Shown piece after piece: positions 21,713-33,494 of a DNA stretch of 64,000 nucleotides (position 1 is its first letter; each line of letters opens with the position of its first letter). The notes beneath the pieces were generated by a model, which was not told where the DNA came from, made no database searches, and saw only the letters and a program-made list of their open reading frames with translations. The translations under genes and the position numbers were made by a program. Location: assembly GCA_022376515.1 (NCBI GenBank), contig WTXI01000005.1, positions 1,116,001 to 1,180,000 of the forward strand. The letters run 5' to 3'. This DNA comes from Lactifluus volemus. Lineage: Eukaryota > Basidiomycota > Agaricomycetes > Russulales > Russulaceae.

Positions 21713-23623
21713 TCAGCGCCTGGTCCGGCTACGAGTAGTGCTCTGCACTTCAGGCGGCTCAACATCGTAACCGCCCGTGCCAAGGTCGGCAGCTGAACGC
21801 GCGGGCTCGTCTAATACGTCGCCAGACAGAAGAGGTGCTCCCGCTTCCTCCGCTTCTGCCAACACCGATACCACGGGAGCCGAAGTAGCTCCTGCTGAGG
21901 GACGCAAGAAGCGTGGTGGTTGTACGAGATTGTTGAACAAGAACTGAAAACGACGTGTCAAAAAAAAACTTAGTGCAAAGTGAGTAAGTAGAACCGCTGC
22001 AGACGCACCGTCCCATAGACCAACAGACCAAACCCGACCACCTGCAACAAAGAGATTGGCCACATCAGGAGCTCCCATCCAAGCAACAAGCTGACGATCC
22101 AGATCGCGAGCGTCCTGCACGTGTCTGCCAAGCTTCGCGACGTCGCACTCACGTACTTGGTCACACTCAAGCCGAAGAAGTTGAACAGGGCGATTGAGCA
22201 AGCGATGACAATGCCGGAGTAGAGCACGCTGGGCGTGTCGACGAGCTGGTGCCAGCCTTTTACAAGGTCGAACCACGCAGCTGCGGGTGAAGATGGTGAA
22301 GGTTTGATAAGAGGAAGGAGCGGTAAGAGGATGATTATGGAGAGCGCCCCGAAGAGGCCTTCGTAGCCAACAGCGAGAAGGGGTGGAACGCTATATTGCC
22401 TCAATATCTTCTCCTCAATGGCGAATTGGGACGCAGTACTGAGGGGCAACTTGGTTAAGATAGGTTAAAGCAAGAAAGAATACCCACAAGATCTGTGCAA
22501 ATAGAATGAAGAAGACACCTATGAAGACACGAAGGCACGGTAAGTCAGAACAGAGACAAGATAACTAAAACTTTAGTAAATACCGATGACAACCTTGGTT
22601 GCCTCGGGCATCTCTATGGGTTCGTTGGCCGGTGGTTCATTAGCGGGAGTTAGATCTAAGAGGGTTACAAGCGACGGAGCAACCGGGTGGAGGGTATCCT
22701 TGATGAGAGAACCGCTGAACCCGACCAAGGAGACTCCGGCCATGACGGTCAGTAACGAGAGCCATCTAAAGCACGCGTTAGGGTATAAGAGCGAAGAAAC
22801 GGGAGTCAAGCGGGCGCACGTACTGGTAGATATACAGCTTGCGATGCAAGAACAGCACGGAAAGAATTCCGACAAAAAGTACCAGCGCTCCACGGGTCAT
22901 CTGATAGATTGACACCGGGGTATACAACAGACCAACATTCATGAGCTGCAGGGCCCACAGTTGCACATAAGTGAGTAGCTGTGCTCCTAAAGGGCAAGAT
23001 AAGGGAAAAGGGAACGGACCGTTGTTCCGGTGAGGTCACATAGAGCAGGTAGCCAGAGCAGCAGAATACGGCGACCGGTCAGTCTCTCGGGCACAAATTT
23101 CTGGGACTCGGAGAGATCTTCAAGAGTATCATCAGACGGTTCTTCGGGGAGCCGGATGGATGAAGCACGCCAGCGCGCTGACAGTGCGGTGTAGATCACC
23201 GGGAGGAAACCTATCAAAAATCCAGTGAATCCGGGCAACGATTAGTAAAGAGGGAAGGGGGACATACAAAGCATTTCTCCAACTGATGGGAGAAGGGCAA
23301 GTGAGACGTATACATAACTCAGATAGGGGGAAAAGACGTACGAAACATCTGGAGAGTCTGCCACACTGGCTGCTCATACAAGACGTGGCGCTTTGGATCA
23401 GGATCATCACAGTTCTCTACGCATTGCATGTCCTGAACAGAGTCGCGTATGAAAAGATGTTTAAGGCAGGGGAGCAGAGCTTGTTACCTGATACTTGGAC
23501 CAAAGAGAGTTGCAAGCACCCTGGAAACGAAATATTCGAACTGGGTGGTAGACTCGAGAAAGGGATACTCACGGTAAGGATCATCCCCGTAATGAGGGCG
23601 GGGACGAGAAAACGGCTTGGCAT
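21713..23623 (-). CDS. SLC35F6-like drug/metabolite transporter (EamA-type)
   Basis: Starts at ATG 23623 (MPSRFLVPALITGMIL) and ends with RSRTRR and TGA at 21713. Short exons spliced by GT-AG introns give CNSLWSKYQ, DMQCVENCDDPDPK, EQPVWQTLQMF, LGEMLCF and LPVIYTALSARW at the N-terminus. Membrane segments follow (LTYVQLWALQLMNVGLLYTP, MTRGALVLFVGILSVLFL, WLSLLTVMAGVSLVGFSGS, YSVPPLLAVGYEGLFGALS, VIACSIALFNFFGLSVTKYV, LAIWIVSLLLGWELL). This order is typical of the SLC35F6/C2orf18 family of about ten-helix carriers of endomembranes; the substrate is unknown. The penultimate intron separates GLLVYGT from FLFNNLVQPP. A truncated duplicate is at 8013-8930. It lies 184 bp downstream of the TFB1 stop. 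Confidence 0.85.
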
Positions 23624-23807
23624 TGTGTGACGAATGCAGCTGGAACGCAGTGGTGAAAGAAAGAGACGTCCGGTCCGGTCGGCCTACTTATGTCCGCAGT
23701 AATTCCACTTTTTCATAACTTATGAAAGTGCATTATAAAATATGATTATCAACATTGTATAATAATATCGCACATTGCTGGGAACGGAGTGTCCACGCGT
23801 CCACCCC

Positions 23808-26144
23808 CTACGTCCGACGCGCACCAGGCGCCGCAGCAGCTTTCCTCGTTTCCCAGAATTCGAGGGCCCTGTTTACGGCATCCAATGTAGGCTGCATGCC
23901 CTAAAGCGATTATCGTCAGCTCGACTATTATCATCTACCAAAGATGCAGTCACTGTTTGCACTCGTCCCCGGTCTACTCCTGCCACCTCTGCAGCTCTAA
24001 TTATCGCTGCGACCTTTTCAGGAGTTTTGGTCAAGTACCCCACCATGCGCGTCGCTTTTGCCGTCTTCTGTGCGAGTGTGGTAGCGCCGCCTAATGTCTC
24101 CCCGGCGGGAGGGTATATCGCAAACCAGAACTGCCGCAGAAACTCGTTTGCGGCCGTCTGGCATGTACGCATCTGCCTGAATACTTCTTCTTTGATTTCG
24201 GCCTTGCGTTTATAAGCTTCCAGCCGCGTAGCAACGTTCTTCGTCATGGACTCTAGTGCAGCTTCTGCTGCCTTGCGTTCAACCTTGGTCTGGGAGAGAT
24301 GTGCCTGCCACCCTTCGAGATCACTCCTCATTTCTTGCAGCGCAACAGGTAAGCCCACGGTCTGTATTTCCACAGTTATACCGTGACCATGAGAGTAAAC
24401 GGCACGATCTTACGGGGCGTGGAGCCTGCTCGGCTGAAGTAGCGGCACCGGGACGGGCCTCAAAGTAACGTTGACGATCTTGCATCTCTAGCAAGACGCC
24501 AGGTGACGACTCGGGATTGTGTAAGTCGGCGAGATCAATCTGCGAGTAATAACCATGGGACGACTGTTCAGGGTGTTCCAAATATGAGTTTATAAGCATG
24601 GATACTTAAAGGGTCACGTACATCAGTAGTAGCATCTCCTGAATCCACTCTGCGCCGCTTGCTAGTGCCTTCCGTGGGTCTGTGGAGACGTCTTCAGAGC
24701 CTGAAAGGATGTAGAAGCAATTCAGGCACACATAGCCGACTTGAGCAGACGTTCAGAGTGTTCGTTGAACTTGCGAATGAGCGGCAGTGCTCCACGCTGT
24801 TTCCCTGCTTGCATAGTCATATCCTTCTCATTTCCGGTCTATGACAATATCCCGAAATTAGCACAACTGTGGAAAGTGTCGTGTAAAATCGAGCTCCGAA
24901 CCTCTTCATGGTCTTCGCGGGTTGCGTCGAGGTCTATAAACATATCTACCTCATCATCTCGAGGCTTTCTGGGTTCTAACTCTACAAAATTCGGATATTT
25001 GTCGGCGGGACTGGTTGCGCTAGGGTGTACAGGGAAACTCACCATCATCCGGTTTTTCAAGGTACTTGTCAAAGATTGCATCATCCTTGACGACATGTTG
25101 AGTTGCTGTGGAACGGATAGAAGCTCGATGTGAATGAAAAAGTTTTGACTCGAAGTATCGTTTCCAAAATTCAGCCTCGGATAGCTGTCGAACAGAGAAT
25201 GAGACACGGAACAAGGAACAATTATTAAGGAGATGGTACTTTGCTCGGCACGTTCTCGTCATATGCCTTTGCGACGACGGGGTATTCATCGAAAATATCG
25301 TGTACGAGCTGTGGCGTAACGACAATCTTGACTTCGCCGCCCTCAACTGCTTGTGGTCTTGGGTCAACCAATTGACCCGGTCTGCCCTTCTTCTGCGAAT
25401 CAGAGGCAGCCTGCGCGAGCAGGAGATGCTAATACACGGATACACGGCATTACGTCAGACACGACGCGCACTGAGGACGAGCGTGATGATGCCCCCTCAC
25501 CTCGCGTCCCTCCCAAAACTCCGTCTCGGTGATTTGACCGCTCATGACTAACTCGCGGTGAAGTGCCGCGAGTTCCGGAGTCTTGACCAGTACTTTTTTC
25601 CGGATGCGAAAATCATTGACGGGGTCGTTCACGGGTGTTCCTCGGGTGCTCGAGACGGACTCGGCACGAGAAGTGGACGCGCGAGACGGACCAGGGGCAG
25701 GAGTACGTTGGTGGGCAGCGCCGTTAGGAGAAGACGCGGTGGTGGGGGCACTTGTCTGCGGGGTTTGAGAGACGCCGGCCTCACGCGCAGCGCGATTGTT
25801 GCTGATGATAGTCGTGAGCTGCGCCTTGAATGTCTCGCGTTCTGTGAGAGCCACAGGGGACGTGAATGTGAAATTGTGGCCATTGCTATCATTCTCGAGG
25901 CCAATTTTAAGGCGTACTTGAGCTGCGCCTTCTTTTGAGGAGAACAGTGCTACAAGGTTTGCAAGTGTAAAGGGTCATTCCCCTAAAAGAAATCGACAGT
26001 AAACGCACAGGCGACTTCAGGGTACGCAACGCGCACTGAAGGGGTTTTCTCTCCATCCCGGGTCCATCGAAGATGAGTAGAAGTAAGCTCTAAAAGCCCT
26101 GAAAATTTTTTGTACGAGGCTCTGGCGGTGCAGACCGTCGACAT
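23808..26144 (-). CDS. TFB1: TFIIH core subunit p62/Tfb1
   Basis: Subunit of the general transcription and nucleotide-excision-repair factor TFIIH. ATG at 26144 begins MSTVCTARASYKKFSG; with the first intron removed, the N-terminal PH domain reads LELTSTHLRWTRDGEKTP...VASLFSSKEGAAQVRLKIG. A Ser/Pro/Thr-rich linker follows, then two BSD domains: first VLVKTPELAALHRELV...ITETEFWEGRE, second TPQLVHDIFDEYPVVAKAY...LSEAEFWKRYFES. The middle region has RKPRDDEVDMFIDLDATRED and LPLIRKFNEHSERLL. The C-terminus has VFRQMRTCQTAANEFLRQFW and ends QPTLDAVNRALEFWETRK. All introns are short GT-AG. It diverges from the ribosomal protein S9 gene with only 83 bp between start codons. A rearranged fragment is at 2950-3420. 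Confidence 0.92.
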
Positions 26145-26227
26145 TCAGAAGGAGCTCGTGTGCTTGTCCAGCGCCCGTCTCCTTTACATTAGATAATCTG
26201 CTCTTGGCTCTCTCTCCTCACTTTTAT
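26145..26227. promoter_or_regulatory. Divergent promoter region between TFB1 and MRPS9
   Basis: Only 83 bp separate the two predicted start codons, so both transcripts must be driven from this interval or from within each other's 5' ends. A TATA-like element was not identified; the stretch before the S9 start is pyrimidine rich (gctctctctcctcac). Confidence 0.6.
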
Positions 26228-27407
26228 ATGTTCGCAGGACTTGCTACTCGGCGACCTCTACGCGCTGCTACCATATCTCTCAGACAATTCGCGACAGCCT
26301 CAACTCCCTACGTACCTCCAGCTTCACTCCAAAATGTAGCAGATGCACCACCACCACCCTACTTCCGCCCGCGCAAAAAGACCAAACCAGATTCTCCTTC
26401 GTTCTACACCTCCCGCGCGGCCTACTTCGACCATCTCTACCAACTTGAAAAAGCCCTCGAACGCTGTCGCCGTGCCCTCTCCACCCTGAAACTGCACCCC
26501 CTTCCCGAATTCGCGCGCGCATCACTCCCACCGGCGCACCACCTCTGGCGCAACCGTCAGAGTCTGACGTCGATGTTCCCAGGCGCGCTCACGACGGCAC
26601 GCTACAAGCGCATGATAGGTGTCCTAGCCTCCCTCGAAGAATGCGGGCGCATCGCGTCGGCCGCGGGCCACACCGCGCTCGCGGAGACCATCCAGCCCGT
26701 CCTGGCCCTCTTTGAACGACACGACAAAGCGAACGTCTTGGCGCGTTCCGTTCGTAAGCACGTCCCGTTGGACCGTTACGGTCGCTCGTACACCGTCGGG
26801 AAGCGCAAAGAGAGCGCCGCGCGCATCTGGATGATACCCGTGCAAGAACCCGTCAACCCCACTACCCCTACCTCGCCGACGTCGTCCGTGCCAGAGGCAA
26901 CTGACCTCCTCGTGCCAGTAGTGGACAGCCCTTTTGCGCCATCGCCTTCGGCACCACACGTGCAGGTTACGACGACGACGATCCTGATCAACAACGTGCC
27001 TCTTAACAAGTTCTTCGCTACGACGGCTGATCGTGAACGCATCGTGCGTCCGCTCAAGCTCGCGGGTGTCCTCGGTGCGTTCAACGTATTCGCGATTGTT
27101 CGTGGTGGTGGCACGACGGGCCAAGCGGGCGCCATCGCGCATGGTATCGCGCAAGGCGTCGTCGCGCACGTACCAGAAGTAGACCATATTCTTCGAAAAG
27201 GCAAGTTGGCTCAGTTTCCCTCTACCTCATTTTGTTTTGTTTCTTATGCTCTCTTTCTAGCGAAACTCTTGAAACGCGATCCCCGCATGGTAGAAAGGAA
27301 AAAGACAGGTCTGGCCAAAGCTCGCAAGCGGGTGAGCTGTCCGTTCTCTTTGTGCAATCCTGTCCTTTCTCATAAACACTTTTCAGTACACTTGGGTCAA
27401 GCGCTGA
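26228..27407 (+). CDS. MRPS9: Mitochondrial ribosomal protein uS9m
   Basis: ATG at 26228 gives MFAGLATRRPLRAATISLRQ, an Arg-rich presequence without acidic residues, fitting mitochondrial import. The C-terminal half is ribosomal S9: ILINNVPLNKFF, RPLKLAGVLGAFNVFAIVRG, TTGQAGAIAHGIAQGV, then after splicing LLKRDPRMVERKKTGLAKAR and KRYTWVKR. Exons: 26228-27200, 27261-27331, 27387-27407. The first intron (27201-27260) begins with GC (aaaag|gcaagt) and ends with tctag, a GC-AG intron; the second is GT-AG. It converges with BRE1. Confidence 0.92.
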
Positions 27408-27635
27408 CCTCGCATTGTTACCTTAATTCCGTGACAATTAAAGAATGCTCCATCACAGTACTTATTATGCCATGTGTGAGAAACAGTGAATTCATGCGTG
27501 GAAATAGTGTCTCGGCTGCTCATAAGGAGAAGAGTGATAATGTATGGAAACATGACATAAAGAAATAACACATGAGGTCCGCTACACATGCCAGGCACGA
27601 CGGGCGTGACCAGACTTGGGTCGCGGATGCAACGT

Positions 27636-30600
27636 TCACTGGAAGTACAACTGCTGCGCATCTGACTGAGCAAACGCGAGGTTGCAGGCAGGACATTTCC
27701 GCTGTCGTGTTGAAATACGCATGTCGATGCATGACTTGCAGAATGCTACCCATCGAAAATTTAGTGCCGGACGGAAAAGTGAAGGATAAAATGAAAACAC
27801 ACTGTGCAGGCACTTCGTGAGCACTACCGAGCGCATGTTCTGCTTACATGTTGAACACTTGAGGAGGCTCTGTAAAGGGTAGATCAAAAGATGTGAAGGC
27901 GGTGACATGGATTCGATATATGCATACCATGCATTTATCTACTTCCTTTTGTAGTTGAGCCTCTTTTTGAGACAACGGTGTGGCTTTGATCTCGCCTGTC
28001 TTTCTCTGCCGCTCGATAGTGAGACTAGCCACCGACAGTGCCTCTTGCGTTTTCCTGAGCTCGGTTGAGAGATCGGAAAATTCTTTCTTCCCGTCGTCCA
28101 TCGCCTTCCGTGACTGCATGAGATAGTCGCATTGAGCGATCTCCCTAATTGTACGAGTTCGAAAGCCTACGTACATTCAAGAGTTCCGTCTCAAACCCTA
28201 TGCGTGATACGCGGGCTGAATAGAGTTCACCCTCCAGAGACAGCACGCGACTCTTGAACGATTCTGTTCTCACGTTAGCGGCGTTTGCGGATTGTTCCAA
28301 CACGGTCTGCCAGCTAGGTGAGACCCGAGTTGGCGCAAGTTTGCATGGGCACATACCAGCCGATTTGCGTTAGCTTTCTCAACGTCTGTTAAGTTGGAGA
28401 CGTGTTTAAGGAGCTTTTCATTAGTCCGCGCGAGATGCTTGTGTTCATTCTCGACGGCTTCCTTTTCGCGCATAGCTGCAAAGAACTTGTTGTCCGCCTT
28501 GGCTTTCTGCAACCAGAGGACATCGTGAATAATGAGTATGACCTTACGAAACTGCGGGACTTACGTCGAGATTGACTTTCATTATTCTTTCCTCGGCAGC
28601 TGCCAGGTCAAACACCTTGCTAGTCACTTGGGATTGCAAGGACTCCCATGCCGCCGACAACTTTCCAATCTCGTCGTACAAAGGAGCCTCTGCCTCTGCA
28701 TGCTGCGCTTCTTGTAATCGAAGTGCCTTCACCGCCTCTTCTTTCAGCTTCAATTGTTCCGCAAGCTGTCGTGCATCCGGTGGTAAATGAGAAGATTCAC
28801 CATATGTTGAGCGGTATTCGGCGAGAAGTTTATTCGCGGCAGCTAGTTGTCGTTGAGCTTCAGCTTCAGCCTGCACATACTTGGAGATGTCCAGGTGCTG
28901 CTCTGAAAACACAGCAAGTTGCTTCTCAAGATCGGAAATCCGTTCTTCAGATGCTCTGAATAGTTGACGTTATGATACAGGCTCGATCGAAGTCATGTAG
29001 TGAACAAGACTTACACGAGGCGTTTCTGTGACATTGCTGCGTCTCCGGACCTTTCCCTTCGAAGGAAGTCAACGAGTTCGTCATCTCCCGCTTTTGCAGC
29101 GAGTAACAGCTTTAGTCGGGACACCTCCGACTGATAAACCTCTATCCGGCTCTATACCAATGATAAGTACTCGACACCACGAACCAATGGGAACACATTT
29201 ACATTGCATGACGCGACAAGTGTTTTGACTTCCTCCAGGGACTGCCGCTTAATGAGCTGCGCCTTGACTTCACTCAGCTCAGCAGACAGCTGCTCGCGTT
29301 GTTTGCGTAGCCGACTCCCTTCCTGAATGCGCTTCTCTTCTGCGGCTCGACGCTCTTTTTCCCTCTGGACGATAGGTTGGCTACAACAAACGGAATGAGA
29401 AGCCTTGGCGTACCAGTTCTTCATCATTAGAATCAGGAGGTGATGGGATCTTCGAGTCTTCGGGAGCAGACAGTTTGGCCTGATTCTCTTTCTCCTTCTC
29501 TTCTCCTTCAATGTATGTTCAAGGTTGAAGATCCTCTCAGTCAACGCCTTGTAAATTTCTGTCCCTGTGACGGCGTCATTCGAGGGAATAGTTTGCTGTA
29601 AAAGAGTTGGCGTGATTCCATAAACACGTAGAAACAACGTACTGCACTCAATGTACGATTTTCATGTCTCAAATTCTGGTTGATCGACTCGAGTTCCTTT
29701 ATCTTATCTTCACGAATTTTAGCGATGTCCTGCCACTCCTGCAACTCACTCAAAGAAGCAGCCATAGGATAGACTGCGGATAATGGCTGGTCGGGAATTA
29801 GATAAAAGAGGAAAGTAAGATCAAAAATGCTCCCACCGATAAATTGGCCACTCACTGCAGGAGAGGACGACATTCGCTCTTCTTTCACCTTCACCACGTC
29901 GCCTTCCTCTTTCACGTCGACACTTTCCTCGTTCACAGATGGCTCCTTCGGTGGAGACTTGGCACGAGCGTGAATTGCTTGGACTGTGCGGCTTTGTAGT
30001 CGATCTAGTCGCATTTCAGCAACGGCAAGGTCGGAATGGTATTGATCGCGCTGCGCCAGATAGTCTTTCAGATTTGCTCTAGTCAATTCGAGCTCTGAAC
30101 GTAATGCAATGCACTTTCAGGTCACATTTTAATTCGCTTCATGACCTGCGAGCGAGGATTAAATGACGCACCTCTGTCTGACAACGCTGATATCGCCTGT
30201 ACATGTCATCCCCAAAGGAGTTGGGCCCTTTCAATTGCACAAAGGCTGCAACGAGTTTGTGGGTAGATCGTGCCTTTTCTTCAAACGCTGCGGCAAGTGC
30301 GGGGTTGTCTTTAGATGATATGCACTTGGAAAGACAAAATAAATCTTCGAGACAATGAACAAATCGACACTTTAGAAGCCGCATACACGACTTACCTTCT
30401 GCTTCATCGTCCAAAAGTAGCGATAAGTCGGGTTTCACGTGTGCTCTTATGGTATCGACAAGCTTAGAAGGGAGTCAGGACATCCGATGAAATAACGGAA
30501 CACTCAACGAACCTGAGTCCAATATGCTCCAATAACGGCGAGACTGGCCTCGTACGTATTTTTGAGGTGCTCTAGCTCGGCAATTCGAGACTGGCTCCGC

Positions 30601-30885
30601 TCATTTTCTCGCGAGTAGTGTCTCATGCGGCGAAAAATGGCCTCCTTACGAAATTGCTTAAAAAGATATAAGAGATGCGAAGAAGATATTAAAGCAGGGG
30701 AGCAGTCTGAGACAAACCTCCAAACTATCCTGATCTCTTGGTTCTTCGTCCACCGGTGAGGTGGGGTGTACATTGCCGTTGACAAGCAGAGGAGCGCTAC
30801 CGTTGACTGATACGGCACGTTTCTTGGAAGGAAGAGATTCAGAGTCCTCCAAGTGAGGACGCTTTCTTGATTCAACCTCCTGCAT
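27636..30885 (-). CDS. BRE1: E3 ubiquitin-protein ligase BRE1 (histone H2B)
   Basis: Starts at ATG 30885 (MQEVESRKRPHLEDSES) and ends QLYFQ at 27636. The N-terminal conserved block reads IFRRMRHYSRENERSQSRI, YEASLAVIGAYWTQ. It is followed by FVQLKGPNSFGDDMYRRYQ and ELTRANLKDYLAQRDQYHSD, typical of fungal Bre1. Most of the protein is long coiled coil (repeated Ala/Glu/Lys/Leu-rich exons to about 27900). The C-terminal RING finger, with an intron inside, reads LKCSTCKQNMRSVVLTKCLH then FCKSCIDMRISTRQRKCPAC. With Rad6 it monoubiquitinates histone H2B in the nucleus. The gene has more than ten short introns. The stop of the allantoicase fusion lies 160 bp upstream, in tandem. Confidence 0.92.
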
Positions 30886-31045
30886 AGATGAGAGTGATGT
30901 TGGCTAAGAGGAAGAAGGGGAGTTGTGTTTGCGGACAGAAGAGTTAGTCGGTCGTCGCTCCGCCTCTTGGGCCAGTTTGGCACTCCGACATATTAATGGT
31001 GCAAATTTAGTAATTTGGTCTGCTCTTTACACATTCACGTGACAG

Positions 31046-33300
31046 CTAATCCACAATCTGTATAACTACACCAAACGAAAGCTCAATCACCTCACAGTCA
31101 ACTCCGTCACCATTACCTATCTGCGTCTCGACGCAAGCGAGGTCCATCGGATGTATCTTATTTGCACGTAAATGTCAACCAAACACTCGACAATAAGTTC
31201 ATCACCCACCCGATTTAGTACCGTCATCGGTTGATCTGTACGTACACCTCTCAGCATCGTTCAGCGACCTATAGAAGAAATGCCCACTCACGCCAAACGC
31301 CCTGGTTGTACACAATCCCCTGGTTTGTTCGCGCGATGAATGCTCGCAAGCTGTCAACATCTGGTCGATCATCTGGCCCATTCTTGGCAACCACGACCAG
31401 ATATATGCTATCTTTATCCTGGCCATTGGAAAGAAAGCCTGGTTCGTGTACGGGTGCCTTTCCAATGCATTTAACGGAACTTCCCTCTTCGTTCCATTTT
31501 TCACAACCTCCGCGGGCTGGCACCTATACACAGATATGCCTGTAGTTGCGCCCAGTGCATCTGGGTAACTGCTTTCAAGTAGAGAGAGCTTGTGGTACTT
31601 GACGGCAGTACCAAAATTCGCTTGAGTTATTTTTACGGAGCGCGGAGCACTGGCAGTGTCTGGGTACGATTGTATGACTTGGCCAAACGGGGCGAATGCC
31701 TCAGGTGTGAGAGGCAGTGCCAGGACTCGTCGCCGACTTGGGTCAATTTCCTGGGCCGTTACGCCACTGAGGGTTATGTCACCTGAAGAGGCGGCCTCAT
31801 AGCTATGTATAGCCACGTGATCGTCCGAGGCTGATACTTTGCTGCCGAACACGCGTACACGCTTGACTCCACCGTCCGGAAAGATCGTCAGTCGTACGTG
31901 TGTAAATGGACCCTTTCCAGTACTGTCCAGTTGGAAATGATGCTCGCGATGTGGACCAAGTGGAACTTGTGGAAGCATTAGCGTCCACCCGTCTTCCTTG
32001 ATAGTCGGGGCTTCCTTCTCGGAGGACGGATGACAGGTTGATGGTGGAGTATGCGACTCTGAGTGTGGCGGTATGTCCGAGTCGCTGTTGATTGCGTGAA
32101 GTTCACAGTACTGAGGGAAATTGCCCTTGAAATGCGCTGTGTCGACAACGACATGGGATAAATGTCCGGCTAACCCACTGATAGGGTGTTAGATGAGATC
32201 AGCAATCAGAACGTGCGCGCGCACAGCTTGATAATAGCCCAGTCCTTATGCCCCGGCTGCCTACTTCGTTTGGTCTCCCAACCATTACTCATATCCTCAC
32301 CTGAATATAATAAGCCATAGCCATAGCTTCTATGCCACATGAACCAACCTCGACCTGGGAGTATGAGATTAGGACCCACACCAAAGTGCTGGTCCGACGT
32401 AAAAACCACCCTCCCCCCCGCAAACACGTGCGCCAAGTCAAACAAATCGCTCGGGGATTTGGGATGGACGGAAGCAACATTACCATACACGCGAAAGCGA
32501 GCCTATCAGGAATCATTTAATGTCTGTGAAGAATATGCGGCCCTCCCATGACGGACTTACAATACCACCATCAGGATACGAATTTAATTTGACATAGTTG
32601 ACAGCTCGTGTTTCGGGTATCGTGAAAAAGTGTCTCGCAGAAGGGCCCAAACGTACCCTTGAGAGAACTTCTGTCCACTGGGATTGGTGTCAGTGACGTC
32701 CCTTTAAGCATGCTGCAGCATAATCGCACGCGTGTATCATTTGCTTTGGGCGATTCTTGTCCATTTGCGATATGCAAAACTTGCACGGATGCCTCAGGAG
32801 CCTCATTACCTTAGGAATGTGTCAAGAATTTGTTTTTACTAATCTTAACCTTGGTTGACATACCATTGAAGTGACTGGTATCGATATCAAATCCTTTAAT
32901 TGTTCCCGTCGTTCCCAACTTGATGATCGCCCTGAGACAATCCAGGACTTTATCCGTACCTTGTTTCTCAATCACTTACCAATCATAGTCGGGATTGTGT
33001 CGACGGGTTTCCCAGCCATCGTAGAGAGCACCGTTAGGACCGAATTGCCCTTTCAGACTCTTTGCAGGCTTAAACACGGGATGAATGTTCCATAAGATGG
33101 AGCTGAGACGTGTCGATTATCACCTGTGGGAGCAAGAGGTGGAAAGCCTCTGCGAAGAACTCGTCGGATATGGAGACGATGGAGCCACCAAGGTCAGCGC
33201 TGGATAACTCTGATATATAGGAAAGAGTTCATATATATGACAGAGAAGTGATAAGCGGATTACCTATCTCAGTAGTGAATGGATTTTGTGAATCGGTCAT
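31046..33300 (-). CDS. Allantoicase-ureidoglycolate lyase fusion (one frameshift)
   Basis: Two consecutive purine-degradation enzymes in one gene. ATG 33300 gives [12 protein letters not shown] and, after an intron, [18 protein letters not shown], the allantoicase N-terminus; later exons hold [68 protein letters not shown] and [12 protein letters not shown]...[14 protein letters not shown], i.e. both allantoicase repeats. With no stop in between, the frame continues through [17 protein letters not shown] into ureidoglycolate lyase: [26 protein letters not shown], then [58 protein letters not shown]. Between FFPM and GQDKD the frame shifts by one base at about 31421-31426 (one G too few), so this copy is damaged or the sequence has an error. 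Allantoicase makes ureidoglycolate and urea from allantoate; the lyase makes glyoxylate and urea. Confidence 0.85.
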
Positions 33301-33494
33301 CGTCGTTACGACGAGCTGAGCTGGGCCAGCCAGATGCAGCCAGCAGGCAGTGGCATGTCCAGCTGGCCCTGGGCCGGATCAACCATCACGTGTACAGTCG
33401 GTAATCACATGAAAGTGAGACGACCTTACTTAGTACACCTTGGAGAGAGACGAGGACAAAATGCCCGTGTCCACTATCCTATCCTATCTCGTTT

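Noticed and set aside
26624..27204. Long minus-strand frames antisense to MRPS9
   Set aside because: Arg-rich shadows created by the GC-rich third positions of the S9 gene; no motif.
31231..31545. 104-residue plus-strand frame
   Set aside because: Antisense to the ureidoglycolate lyase domain, whose conserved motifs are on the minus strand.
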